Positions 1 to 6,683 of a stretch of DNA of 10,542 nucleotides are shown in pieces. Numbering within the stretch: position 1 is the stretch's first letter; each line of letters begins with the position of its first letter. The notes beneath the pieces are model-generated. The model was not told where the DNA came from and searched no databases. It saw nothing but the letters and a program-made list of their open reading frames with translations. This DNA is from an uncultured Blautia sp. (GTDB taxonomy: Bacteria; Bacillota; Clostridia; Lachnospirales; Lachnospiraceae): positions 1-10,542 of the forward strand of contig CAMBYR010000051.1 of NCBI GenBank assembly GCA_945872375.1, given 5' to 3'. The position numbers and the translations under genes were made by a program.

Positions 1-357
1 GAGGTTACGGATGTGGTCTGCGATGTCTGCGGACGGAACATGGTGATCAAATACGGTCCTCATGGCCGTTTTCTGGCGTGCCCGGGATTTCCGGAATGCC
101 GCAATACAAAGCCTTATTATGAGAAGATCGGCGTTGCCTGTCCGAAATGCGGAGGTGAGGTCGTTCTGAAAAAGACACAGAAGGGCCGGAAATACTACGG
201 CTGCGAAAACCATCCGGAATGTGATTTTATGTCATGGCAGAAGCCGTCTCAGAAAAAGTGTCCTGTATGCGGAAGCTATATGGTGGAGAAAGGCAGCCGC
301 CTTGCCTGCAGTGAGACCTCCTGCGGATATGTGGAGCAAAAAGAAAAAGAGTCTTGA
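1..357 (+). CDS. topA: DNA topoisomerase I, C-terminal zinc-ribbon end (partial)
   Basis: This is the 3' end of a gene that begins outside the window; the frame is open from base 1 and stops with TGA at 355-357. The product should relax negatively supercoiled DNA as a type IA topoisomerase. Only the C-terminal DNA-binding part is visible. It holds three C4 zinc-ribbon modules: CDVC...CPGFPEC (nt 19-102), CPKC...CENHPEC (from nt 139) and CPVC...CSETSC (from nt 259). The phrase YGPHGRFLACPGFPEC is typical of the topoisomerase IA zinc finger. The active-site tyrosine domain is not in the window. The order topA then codY is common in Firmicutes and supports the call. The alternative, a stand-alone small zinc-ribbon protein starting at the GTG at 13, is unlikely because the frame continues upstream and there is no ribosome binding site. 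Confidence 0.93.
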   Translation, partial: EVTDVVCDVCGRNMVIKYGPHGRFLACPGFPECRNTKPYYEKIGVACPKCGGEVVLKKTQKGRKYYGCENHPECDFMSWQKPSQKKCPVCGSYMVEKGSRLACSETSCGYVEQKEKES

Positions 358-375
358 TATTTGAAAAATTGTATG

Positions 376-430
376 AAAACATGGAACAATAGAGCGAAAA
401 ATTGATTGTTCCATGTTTTTATTTTTATTC
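376..430 (+). terminator. Rho-independent terminator after topA
   Basis: A perfect 15-bp inverted repeat pairs 376-390 (AAAACATGGAACAAT) with 405-419, with a 14-nt loop. The 3' arm runs into a T-rich tract at about 416-429. It lies 19 nt after the topA stop codon. The A-rich left arm means it could also act on the minus strand, but no minus-strand gene ends here. Confidence 0.9.
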
Positions 431-468
431 AAAATAGATATTATAACGCGAAATTTGCCAAAAATGTC

Positions 469-497
469 TTGAAATTCGTTAATAAAACATGTAGTAT
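469..497 (+). promoter_or_regulatory. Putative sigma-A promoter of codY
   Basis: TTGAAA (469-474) and TAGTAT (492-497) are separated by 17 nt. Transcription would begin near 504, leaving a leader of about 75 nt before codY. The region is very AT-rich, so chance matches are possible. I looked for a CodY box (AATTTTCWGAAAATT) that would indicate autoregulation. The best candidate, around 451-465, has about five mismatches and is not convincing. Confidence 0.5.
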
Positions 498-578
498 TAA
501 TAATGGAAGTTTTAACCTGGCTACACACTTATATTTAAAGAGTCAAAAAAACTTTAACAAAGGCGAAAGGAGGACAAA

Positions 579-1361
579 ATGAGCGTTCAGTTGCTAGACA
601 AAACAAGAAAGATCAATAAGCTTTTACACAACAGCAATTCAAGTAAGGTCGTTTTCAACGATATTTGTCAGGTGTTGATGGAAACTCTTAGTTCAAACAT
701 TCTCGTTTTGAGTAAAAAAGGTAAGGTTCTGGGAGTTAGTTTGTGTCCTGGTGTAGAAGAAATCACAGAGCTGATGGAAGACAAGGTCGGCAGTTTTGTA
801 GATTCGCTGCTGAATGAGAGATTTCTTGGTGTTCTGTCTACAAAGGAAAACGTGAATCTTCAGACACTGGGATTTGAACACGTATCAGTGAATTGCCAGG
901 GGATTATTAATCCAATCGACATCGCTGGCGAGCGTTTGGGAACGGTATTCATGTATCGAAATGAAAAGCCCTATGACATTGAAGATATCATTGTCAGTGA
1001 GTATGGTACCACAGTGGTAGGGTTGGAAATGATGCGGGCCGTTCACGAAGAAAATGCAGAAGAAGACAGAAAGCAGCAGGTAGTAAAATCTGCTTTCAGT
1101 ACTCTTTCCTTTTCAGAATTGGAAGCAATTATTCACATCTTTGAGGAGTTGGACGGAGATGAGGGAATTCTTGTAGCTAGTAAGATTGCTGACAGAGTCG
1201 GGATTACGAGATCTGTAATTGTGAACGCACTTAGGAAATTTGAAAGTGCCGGTGTTATTGAGTCCCGCTCTTCCGGAATGAAGGGGACTTACATTAAGGT
1301 TTTAAATGAAGTAATATTTGATGAGCTGGAAGAAATTAAGGCTCAGCGTAAAAAAGGATAG
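579..1361 (+). CDS. codY: GTP-sensing transcriptional pleiotropic regulator CodY
   Basis: CodY is a dimeric global regulator. Loaded with GTP, and in most species with branched-chain amino acids, it represses genes for nutrient scavenging and stationary-phase adaptation. The 260-residue length fits the family. Residues 1-155 form the GAF-type sensor domain (start SVQLLDKTRKINKLL; LGTVFMYR and EYGTTVVGLEMMR near its end). Residues 170-245 form the winged-helix domain, with the family signature ASKIADRVGITRSVIVNALR (200-219) and ESAGVIESRSSGMKGTYIKVLN after it. The ATG follows an AGGAGG at a good distance. The gene is monocistronic, with its own promoter and terminator. One oddity is that the sensor segment matching the B. 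subtilis isoleucine pocket (Arg61 to Phe71) is shorter and lacks the arginine, so ligand use may differ. The identity itself is very secure. Confidence 0.98.
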   Translation: MSVQLLDKTRKINKLLHNSNSSKVVFNDICQVLMETLSSNILVLSKKGKVLGVSLCPGVEEITELMEDKVGSFVDSLLNERFLGVLSTKENVNLQTLGFEHVSVNCQGIINPIDIAGERLGTVFMYRNEKPYDIEDIIVSEYGTTVVGLEMMRAVHEENAEEDRKQQVVKSAFSTLSFSELEAIIHIFEELDGDEGILVASKIADRVGITRSVIVNALRKFESAGVIESRSSGMKGTYIKVLNEVIFDELEEIKAQRKKG

Positions 1362-1369
1362 AAAAGAAG

Positions 1370-1412
1370 CAGTGCCGGATCTCGGATAACGAGTGAAGGC
1401 ACTGTTTTTTTT
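1370..1412 (+). terminator. Terminator after codY
   Basis: CAGTGCC (1370-1376) pairs with GGCACTG (1398-1404). An inner CTCG/CGAG stem (1381-1384 with 1390-1393) lies inside it, and eight T residues follow at 1405-1412. It begins 9 nt after the codY stop. It is a textbook intrinsic terminator and separates codY from the groESL operon. Confidence 0.93.
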
Positions 1413-1503
1413 GATTACTTTCGAAATATGAGAAAATGATAGATAATAAAAGGAAAAAAGAGAAAAAATAAGTATAATATGTGATAAATAACTCTGAAAC
1501 GGG

Positions 1504-1532
1504 TTGCGGAATAACGGTGTTTTGAATAATAT
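1504..1532 (+). promoter_or_regulatory. Promoter of groESL
   Basis: TTGCGG (1504-1509) and TAATAT (1527-1532) have 17-nt spacing. The start point would fall at about 1539-1541, immediately before the CIRCE operator, which is the usual arrangement for HrcA-controlled promoters. The upstream stretch 1413-1503 is purine- and AT-rich. It has an isolated TATAAT at 1473-1478 without a matching -35 box. Confidence 0.65.
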
Positions 1533-1543
1533 AAGGACAGTGA

Positions 1544-1570
1544 TTAGCACTCGAGGAAAATGAGTGCTAG
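1544..1570 (+). promoter_or_regulatory. CIRCE operator (HrcA binding site)
   Basis: TTAGCACTC (1544-1552), a 9-nt spacer and GAGTGCTAG (1562-1570) match the CIRCE consensus TTAGCACTC-N9-GAGTGCTAA in all but the last base. HrcA binds this inverted repeat and represses chaperonin genes until heat stress titrates it away. The site lies at the start of the groESL transcript, so it can also fold in the 5' leader. The hrcA gene is not in this window. Confidence 0.97.
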
Positions 1571-1606
1571 TAAATAACCGAAAGAATATAAGGAGGAAAA
1601 TAAATC

Positions 1607-1891
1607 ATGAAATTAGTACCTTTAGGTGACAGAGTAGTGTTAAAACAGATGGAAGCAGAAGAAACTACAAAATCCGGTATTGTCCTTCCGGGACAGGCGC
1701 AGGAAAAACCGCAGCAGGCAGAAGTAATCGCTGTTGGACCTGGCGGACTGGTTGATGGTAAAGAAGTAAAAATGGAAGTGGCTGTAGGCGATAAAGTCAT
1801 CTATTCCAAATATTCAGGAACAGAAGTAAAACTGGATGGTCAGGAATACATTATTGTAAAACAGAATGATATTCTGGCTATGGTAAAATAA
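1607..1891 (+). CDS. groES: Co-chaperonin GroES (10 kDa chaperonin)
   Basis: GroES forms the heptameric lid of the GroEL folding chamber in the cytoplasm. The 94-residue product is of normal family length and begins MKLVPLGDRVVLKQMEAEE. The mobile loop that contacts GroEL is seen as ETTKSGIVLPGQAQEKPQQ (about 19-37). The C-terminal half has the usual GDKVIYSKYSGTEVKLDGQEYIIVKQNDILA ending. An AGGAGG at 1591-1596 lies 10 nt before the ATG. It is the first gene of the CIRCE-controlled pair, with groEL 92 nt downstream. Confidence 0.98.
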   Translation: MKLVPLGDRVVLKQMEAEETTKSGIVLPGQAQEKPQQAEVIAVGPGGLVDGKEVKMEVAVGDKVIYSKYSGTEVKLDGQEYIIVKQNDILAMVK

Positions 1892-1908
1892 TTACAAAAG
1901 AAAATGAT

Positions 1909-1928
1909 CAGGCAGAAAAAGCTGCCTG
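1909..1928 (+). other. Intercistronic hairpin between groES and groEL
   Basis: CAGGCAG (1909-1915) pairs perfectly with CTGCCTG (1922-1928) around a 6-nt loop. No T-tract follows (TGACATAAAAAT comes next), so it is not a good terminator. In a groESL message it could mark a processing site or protect one end of the message. That role is inference. Confidence 0.55.
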
Positions 1929-1983
1929 TGACATAAAAATCTGAATCATAAATAATGATTGAAAACAGGAGGACTGATTGATC

Positions 1984-3606
1984 ATGGCAAAAGAAATCAA
2001 ATTTGGTGCAGAAGCAAGAACTGCACTGGAAACAGGTGTAAACAAGCTGGCAGATACTGTTAGAGTGACCCTTGGACCGAAAGGAAGAAATGTTGTTCTT
2101 GACAAACCATACGGCGCTCCGTTGATTACAAATGACGGTGTTACCATTGCAAAGGAAATCGAGCTGGAAGACGCTTTTGAAAACATGGGCGCACAGCTGA
2201 TCAAGGAAGTTGCTTCCAAAACAAACGATGTGGCTGGTGATGGTACAACAACCGCTACCGTACTTGCACAGGCTATGGTGCATGAAGGAATGAGAAACCT
2301 GGCAGCAGGTGCAAACCCCATTATCCTCAGAAAGGGTATGAAAAAAGCAACAGACACTGCAGTAGATGCTATTAAGGAAATGAGCCAGAAGATCAGCGGC
2401 AAAAAGCAGATCGCAAACGTTGCCGCAATTTCTGCAAGCGATGAAACGGTCGGACAGCTTGTTGCAGACGCTATGGAAAGAGTTTCCAACGATGGTGTTA
2501 TCACAGTAGAAGAATCCAAGACCATGCATACAGAACTGGATCTGGTAGAAGGTATGCAGTTTGACCGCGGATATATTTCTGCATATATGTCCACAGATAT
2601 GGAAAAAATGGAAGCAAATCTGCAGGATCCGTACATTCTGATCACAGATAAGAAGATCAGCAATATTCAGGAGATCCTTCCGCTTCTGGAGCAGATCGTT
2701 CAGGCAGGAGCAAAACTTCTGATCATTGCAGAGGATGTAGAAGGTGAAGCACTGACCACTCTGATCGTAAATAAACTGAGAGGAACCTTCCAGGTAGTTG
2801 CTGTAAAGGCTCCGGGATATGGCGACAGAAGAAAAGAAATGCTGCAGGATATCGCAATCCTGACAGGCGGCCAGGTGATTTCCGATGAACTTGGTCTGGA
2901 TCTGAAGGAAGCTACCATGGCACAGCTTGGCCGTGCGAAATCTGTAAAAGTTGCAAAAGAGTCTACCGTAATCGTTGACGGCTGCGGAAATAAAGAAGAC
3001 ATTGCAAATCGTGTTGCTCAGATCCGTGCACAGATCGAAGAAACAAAATCTGAGTTTGACAAGGAAAAATTACAGGAAAGACTTGCAAAACTGGCAGGCG
3101 GTGTAGCTGTAATCCGTGTTGGTGCTGCTACCGAGACTGAAATGAAGGAAGCAAAACTTCGTCTGGAAGATGCTCTTGCAGCTACAAGAGCAGCCGTTGA
3201 AGAAGGAATTATCGCAGGCGGCGGTTCCGCATATATTCACGCATCCAAGAAGGTTGCAAAACTTGCTGCAGAACTGGAAGGCGATGAGAAGACAGGTGCG
3301 AACATCATTCTGAAGGCACTGGAAGCTCCTCTGTTCCATATTGCTGCAAATGCAGGTCTGGAAGGCTCTGTCATTATCAATAAGGTAAGAGAATCTGAAG
3401 AAGGAATCGGATTTGATGCTCTGAACGAAAAATATGTTGATATGGTAGGCGAAGGTATTCTGGATCCTGCAAAAGTAACCAGAAGCGCTCTGCAGAATGC
3501 TACCAGCGTTGCATCTACTCTGCTGACCACAGAATCTGTTGTGGCAATCATCAAAGAGCCGGCTCCGGCTGCTCCGGCAGGAAATCCGGGAATGGGCATG
3601 ATGTAA
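1984..3606 (+). CDS. groEL: Chaperonin GroEL (60 kDa chaperonin)
   Basis: GroEL is the ATP-driven double-ring chaperonin that folds cytoplasmic proteins with GroES. I place the start at ATG 1984, giving MAKEIKFGAEARTALETG, the family's usual N-terminus; AGGAGG at 1967-1972 lies 11 nt upstream. A TTG at 1978 in the same frame would add two residues but is less likely. The 540-residue product carries the nucleotide site GDGTTTATVLA (about 86-96), with the expected aspartates at 51, 86 and 396 (RLEDALAATRAAVEEG). The signature AATETEMKEAKLRLEDA precedes it. The C-terminus ends with the short tail GNPGMGMM, a reduced form of the Gly-Met repeat. It is co-transcribed with groES, and a terminator follows. 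Confidence 0.98.
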   Translation: MAKEIKFGAEARTALETGVNKLADTVRVTLGPKGRNVVLDKPYGAPLITNDGVTIAKEIELEDAFENMGAQLIKEVASKTNDVAGDGTTTATVLAQAMVHEGMRNLAAGANPIILRKGMKKATDTAVDAIKEMSQKISGKKQIANVAAISASDETVGQLVADAMERVSNDGVITVEESKTMHTELDLVEGMQFDRGYISAYMSTDMEKMEANLQDPYILITDKKISNIQEILPLLEQIVQAGAKLLIIAEDVEGEALTTLIVNKLRGTFQVVAVKAPGYGDRRKEMLQDIAILTGGQVISDELGLDLKEATMAQLGRAKSVKVAKESTVIVDGCGNKEDIANRVAQIRAQIEETKSEFDKEKLQERLAKLAGGVAVIRVGAATETEMKEAKLRLEDALAATRAAVEEGIIAGGGSAYIHASKKVAKLAAELEGDEKTGANIILKALEAPLFHIAANAGLEGSVIINKVRESEEGIGFDALNEKYVDMVGEGILDPAKVTRSALQNATSVASTLLTTESVVAIIKEPAPAAPAGNPGMGMM

Positions 3607-3634
3607 TTCTGAAATAACCAAATCAAAATCAAAT

Positions 3635-3669
3635 AACGGGATCAGTGTCATAGACGCTGATTCCGTTTT
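3635..3669 (+). terminator. Terminator after groEL
   Basis: A stem of about 14 bp pairs 3635-3648 with 3654-3667, including two G-U pairs, with a 5-nt loop. It is followed by only a short T run (3666-3669, then GTGCT). The stem is strong but the T-tract is short, so termination may be incomplete. The same DNA appears to hold the -35 box of the next gene. Confidence 0.75.
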
Positions 3670-3679
3670 GTGCTATAAT
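3651..3679 (+). promoter_or_regulatory. Extended -10 promoter of the 167-residue membrane protein gene
   Basis: TGCTATAAT (3671-3679) is a perfect extended -10 element. A TAGACG (3651-3656) lies 17 nt upstream as a moderate -35 box and sits within the loop and right arm of the groEL terminator. The start point would be near 3686, about 40 nt before the gene. Confidence 0.65.
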
Positions 3680-3726
3680 AATGCCAATTGATAAAAAAAT
3701 CAAAATAAAAACTAGGAGATGAAAAA

Positions 3727-4230
3727 ATGAGCGATTTGTATTATGAACTGCTGGTGAAAAAAGAATCCACAGCAAAAGATGCGGTGATACGGTACGGCCT
3801 GATCGTACTTACAGCAGTTATGGTCCTCGGCGGCCTTCTGATCAGCCCCATTCTTCTGATCGCAGCAATTGCCCTGGGAGTTGCCTGCTATTTTGTGATT
3901 CCCAAAACAGATCTGGAGTTTGAGTATCTGTTTGTAAACGGAGAGCTGGATGTGGACATGGTCATGTCAAAATCAAAAAGAAAAAAAGCCAACAGCATCA
4001 GCATGGAGCAGACCGACATCGTGGCTCCGCTGAAATCCCACCGGATGGATTATTACAATGGAAATCAGAAAATGAAAACCCTGGATTATTCTTCCGGAAA
4101 TCCGGAGCACAAACGCTATGCCATGATTACCAGGCTCAATAATGAAAGTTGCCGTGTGATCATTGAACCGGACGACAGAATGATTCAGGCTATCAAAAAT
4201 TCAGCACCGGGAAAAGTTTTTTTGGATTGA
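3727..4230 (+). CDS. Small two-helix membrane protein of unknown function (possibly DUF6106 family)
   Basis: I do not recognise a function for this 167-residue protein. It begins MSDLYYELLVKKESTAKDAV, followed by two closely spaced hydrophobic segments at about 22-40 and 41-58 with a Ser-Pro turn (LISPILL) between them. This predicts a membrane hairpin with both ends on the same side, probably the cytoplasm. A basic patch KSKRKKAN (about 82-89) and a mixed, charged C-terminal domain of about 100 residues follow, ending with RVIIEPDDRMIQAIKNSAPGKVFLD. The length and pattern remind me of the DUF6106 proteins of Lachnospiraceae, but that is from memory and unverified. AGGAG at 3714-3718 precedes the ATG by 8 nt. 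The gene is monocistronic, between groEL and guaB, each of which has its own promoter, so context gives little clue to its role. Confidence 0.85.
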   Translation: MSDLYYELLVKKESTAKDAVIRYGLIVLTAVMVLGGLLISPILLIAAIALGVACYFVIPKTDLEFEYLFVNGELDVDMVMSKSKRKKANSISMEQTDIVAPLKSHRMDYYNGNQKMKTLDYSSGNPEHKRYAMITRLNNESCRVIIEPDDRMIQAIKNSAPGKVFLD

Positions 4231-4255
4231 CACTCTCCCTGATTTTTGTTACACT
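4227..4255 (+). promoter_or_regulatory. Strong promoter of guaB, overlapping the upstream stop codon
   Basis: A consensus TTGACA (4227-4232) is followed after 17 nt by TACACT (4250-4255), with a TG dinucleotide at 4247-4248 forming an extended -10. The -35 hexamer contains the TGA stop (4228-4230) of the membrane protein gene. The start point would be near 4262, giving a leader of about 47 nt. I see no riboswitch, CodY box or clear hairpin in the leader, so guaB looks strongly and perhaps constitutively expressed. Confidence 0.82.
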
Positions 4256-4308
4256 ATGGAACAAACTCAAAACAATAATTTTTTATATAGTACAAGGGAG
4301 GAAATGCA

Positions 4309-5763
4309 ATGGGTACTATCATTGGTGAAGGCATTACATTTGATGACGTCCTGTTAGTTCCGGCATATTCAAATGTAATTCCGAATCAGGTAGATGTCAC
4401 AACGTATTTAACGAAAAAGATCAAACTGAACATTCCTATGATGAGTGCAGGAATGGATACAGTTACGGAATATCAGATGGCGATCGCCATGGCGAGACAG
4501 GGCGGTATCGGTATTATTCATAAAAACATGTCTATTGAAGCTCAGGCAGACGAGGTAGATAAAGTAAAACGTTCCGAAAATGGCGTTATTACGGACCCGT
4601 TCTTCTTATCCGCAGAGCACACATTAAAAGATGCCAATGATCTGATGGCAAAATACCGTATCTCCGGTGTGCCGATCACAGAAGGCAAAAAGCTGGTAGG
4701 TATCATCACCAACCGTGATCTGAAATTCGAGACAGATTTTTCCAAGAAAATTAAAGAGAGCATGACCTCCGAAGGCCTTGTGACGGCAGAAGAAGGCATT
4801 ACCCTGGAAGAAGCGAAAAAGATCCTTGCAAAATCCCGCAAGGAAAAATTACCCATTGTAGACAAAGATTTTAATTTAAAAGGACTTATTACCATCAAGG
4901 ATATTGAAAAACAGATCAAGTATCCTCTGGCAGCAAAGGATTCACAGGGACGTCTTCTCTGCGGTGCTGCTGTTGGTATTACAGCAAACGTTCTGGCACG
5001 TGTGGATGCACTTGTGAAAGCCAACGTGGATGTAATTGTTGTGGATTCCGCTCACGGACATTCTGAAAATATTCTGAAAACTGTCCGCCAGATTAAGGAA
5101 GCTTATCCGGATCTTCAGGTAATTGCAGGAAACGTGGCAACCGGAGCAGCAACAAAAGCTCTGATCGATGCAGGGGCAGACGCAGTAAAGGTTGGTATCG
5201 GACCGGGATCCATCTGTACCACACGAGTTGTTGCAGGTATCGGTGTTCCGCAGGTGACTGCTGTTATGGACTGCTATGAAGTTGCCAATCGTTTTGGTAT
5301 TCCGATCATTGCAGACGGCGGTATCAAATACTCCGGAGATATTACAAAGGCCATCGCAGCAGGTGCAAATGTCTGCATGATGGGAAGTATTTTTGCCGGA
5401 TGCGATGAAAGCCCGGGAACATTTGAACTGTATCAGGGAAGAAAATATAAGGTATACCGCGGCATGGGCTCTATTGCAGCCATGGAAAACGGAAGCAAAG
5501 ACCGTTACTTCCAGGAGAATGCAAAGAAGCTTGTTCCGGAAGGTGTGGAAGGCCGTGTAGCTTACAAGGGAAAAGTAGAAGATACGGTATTCCAGCTGAT
5601 GGGCGGACTTCGTTCCGGTATGGGTTACTGCGGCGCAGCAGATATTGAGACCCTCAAGACCACCGGAAAGTTTGTGAAGATTTCTGCAGCATCCCTGAAA
5701 GAATCTCATCCTCATGATATTCATATTACAAAAGAAGCACCAAACTACAGTGTAGACGAATAA
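4309..5763 (+). CDS. guaB: Inosine-5'-monophosphate dehydrogenase
   Basis: GuaB oxidises IMP to XMP with NAD+, the committed step toward GMP and GTP. The 484-residue length is normal. Residues 1-93 and 206-484 form the TIM-barrel catalytic domain, and 94-205 hold two CBS domains (HTLKDANDLMAKYRISGVP; EEGITLEEAKKILAKSRKEKLPI), which in this family bind adenine or guanine nucleotides and tune activity. The catalytic loop GIGPGSICTTR contains Cys303. IMP-binding motifs VVDSAHGH (245-251) and ADGGIK (335-340) are intact. The mobile flap (about 383-422, RGMGSIAAM to EGRVAYKG) carries the Arg399-Tyr400 pair in DRYFQ. The ATG follows a GGGAGG at good spacing. The gene has its own promoter and appears monocistronic. 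It uses the IMP produced by the enzymes encoded about 1.1 kb downstream. Confidence 0.98.
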   Translation: MGTIIGEGITFDDVLLVPAYSNVIPNQVDVTTYLTKKIKLNIPMMSAGMDTVTEYQMAIAMARQGGIGIIHKNMSIEAQADEVDKVKRSENGVITDPFFLSAEHTLKDANDLMAKYRISGVPITEGKKLVGIITNRDLKFETDFSKKIKESMTSEGLVTAEEGITLEEAKKILAKSRKEKLPIVDKDFNLKGLITIKDIEKQIKYPLAAKDSQGRLLCGAAVGITANVLARVDALVKANVDVIVVDSAHGHSENILKTVRQIKEAYPDLQVIAGNVATGAATKALIDAGADAVKVGIGPGSICTTRVVAGIGVPQVTAVMDCYEVANRFGIPIIADGGIKYSGDITKAIAAGANVCMMGSIFAGCDESPGTFELYQGRKYKVYRGMGSIAAMENGSKDRYFQENAKKLVPEGVEGRVAYKGKVEDTVFQLMGGLRSGMGYCGAADIETLKTTGKFVKISAASLKESHPHDIHITKEAPNYSVDE

Positions 5764-5870
5764 AGGCTGCTGTTCACAGATAATTTCCCGCGAAGCGTGC
5801 TGCTGAGAACTGAGTGAACAGTAACGAATCAAGTCGTCTGTTGGGTTATTCCCATATGGATTGAGAAAAA
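5764..5870 (+). other. Structured intergenic element between guaB and the amidase gene
   Basis: CTGTTCAC (5770-5777) pairs with GTGAACAG (5814-5821) around a 36-nt interior that contains a smaller CGC-GAA-GCG hairpin (5789-5797). The right arm AACAG (5817-5821) can pair instead with CTGTT at 5838-5842. A further TGGG-TTATT-CCCA hairpin lies at 5842-5854. There is no T-tract, so this is not a conventional terminator, although it is the only candidate for ending the guaB message. No convincing promoter for the amidase gene is visible. The composition is more GC-rich than other gaps here. The palindromic layout resembles a dispersed intergenic repeat, but only one copy lies in this window. Confidence 0.5.
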
Positions 5871-6683
5871 ATGACACGAAAAAGAACCACAGGTTCAGCA
5901 AAAAAAACAACAGGAAATAAAAAATCAGCAAGACCTGCCAAAACGCGCAGGTCTTCTGCTGTTAAGAAGAAAAAACTTACAAGAAAACAGATCAGGAACA
6001 GACATGTGCTGATCTTTCTTCTCTGTGCGGCGGCTTTGCTGACTCCGCTTATTCTGGGAATCTCCTCGGTACGCTACAAAAAGAAAGAGACTTCCGAGAC
6101 ACAGGGACAGGTATCTTCCGGCAGCGGACCGGAGGAATGGCAGAAGGAGGGGGCTCCTTATATTGATGTACAGCTTCTGACGCCCAATGAGTATTCCAGA
6201 CCGCAGATCGCTATGAGCGGCGTGAAATACATTGCCATTCATTACACGGCAAATCCGGGGGCGTCTGCCCAGGATAACCGGAATTATTTTGAAAATCTGT
6301 CAGTGACCCATGAAACGAAGGTCAGCAGTCATTTTGTGATAGGATTGAACGGAGAAGTCATTCAGTGTATTCCAACGGCCGAGATTTCCTATGCTACCAA
6401 TGACAGGAATGTGGATTCCGTTTCTATTGAGTGCTGTCATATGGATGAAACCGGTGCGTTTGAAAGCGCCACCTATCAGTCTGTGGTAAAGCTCGCAGCG
6501 TGGCTTTGTACACGTTTCGGCCTGACGGAGGAGTCTGTGATCCGGCATTATGATGTTACCGGCAAAAATTGCCCGAAATATTATGTGGAGCATCCGGAAG
6601 CCTGGGAGCAGATGAAAGCCGATATTGCTGCTCAGATTCAGGAAGATTACGTTCTTCAGGAAAATTTGCGCGCAGGCTCTTGA
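5871..6683 (+). CDS. Membrane-anchored N-acetylmuramoyl-L-alanine amidase (Amidase_2 type)
   Basis: The protein should cleave the amide bond between MurNAc and L-alanine in peptidoglycan. Of 270 residues, the first 44 are extremely rich in Lys, Arg, Ser and Thr (cytoplasmic tail). One hydrophobic helix follows at about 45-67, then a linker (70-95) and a zinc amidase domain (about 96-260). The expected zinc ligands are His124 (KYIAIHYTAN), His226 and Cys234 (IRHYDVTGKNCP), with Glu187 (SIECC) at the position of the catalytic acid. This is the Amidase_2/PGRP-like pattern. No signal peptidase site is evident, so it is probably a type II (N-in) membrane protein with its enzyme domain outside. No cell-wall binding repeats are present. 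The start codon follows only a weak GGATTGAG, so translation may be poor. The specific cellular role (growth, division, sporulation or germination) cannot be read from this context. Confidence 0.9.
   Translation: MTRKRTTGSAKKTTGNKKSARPAKTRRSSAVKKKKLTRKQIRNRHVLIFLLCAAALLTPLILGISSVRYKKKETSETQGQVSSGSGPEEWQKEGAPYIDVQLLTPNEYSRPQIAMSGVKYIAIHYTANPGASAQDNRNYFENLSVTHETKVSSHFVIGLNGEVIQCIPTAEISYATNDRNVDSVSIECCHMDETGAFESATYQSVVKLAAWLCTRFGLTEESVIRHYDVTGKNCPKYYVEHPEAWEQMKADIAAQIQEDYVLQENLRAGS

Noticed and set aside
451..465. Possible CodY box upstream of codY (autoregulation)
   Set aside because: The best alignment to AATTTTCWGAAAATT has about five mismatches in a very AT-rich stretch, which is no better than chance.
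1840..2663. Long open frames on the minus strand opposite groEL (229 and 251 codons)
   Set aside because: They are antisense shadows of a highly conserved coding sequence, have no ribosome binding sites, and their translations look low-complexity and Cys/Phe/Ser-rich.
4275..4295. Possible CodY box in the guaB leader
   Set aside because: There are about five mismatches to the consensus and the similarity comes only from a T-rich run.
5764..5870. Standard Rho-independent terminator after guaB
   Set aside because: The stem has a 36-nt loop and no T-tract follows, so it is listed as a structured element of unknown role instead.
4942..5931. A 329-codon minus-strand open frame opposite guaB and the start of the amidase gene
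   Set aside because: It is antisense to the conserved guaB frame, its translation is unusually Cys/His/Phe-rich, and it resembles no protein family.
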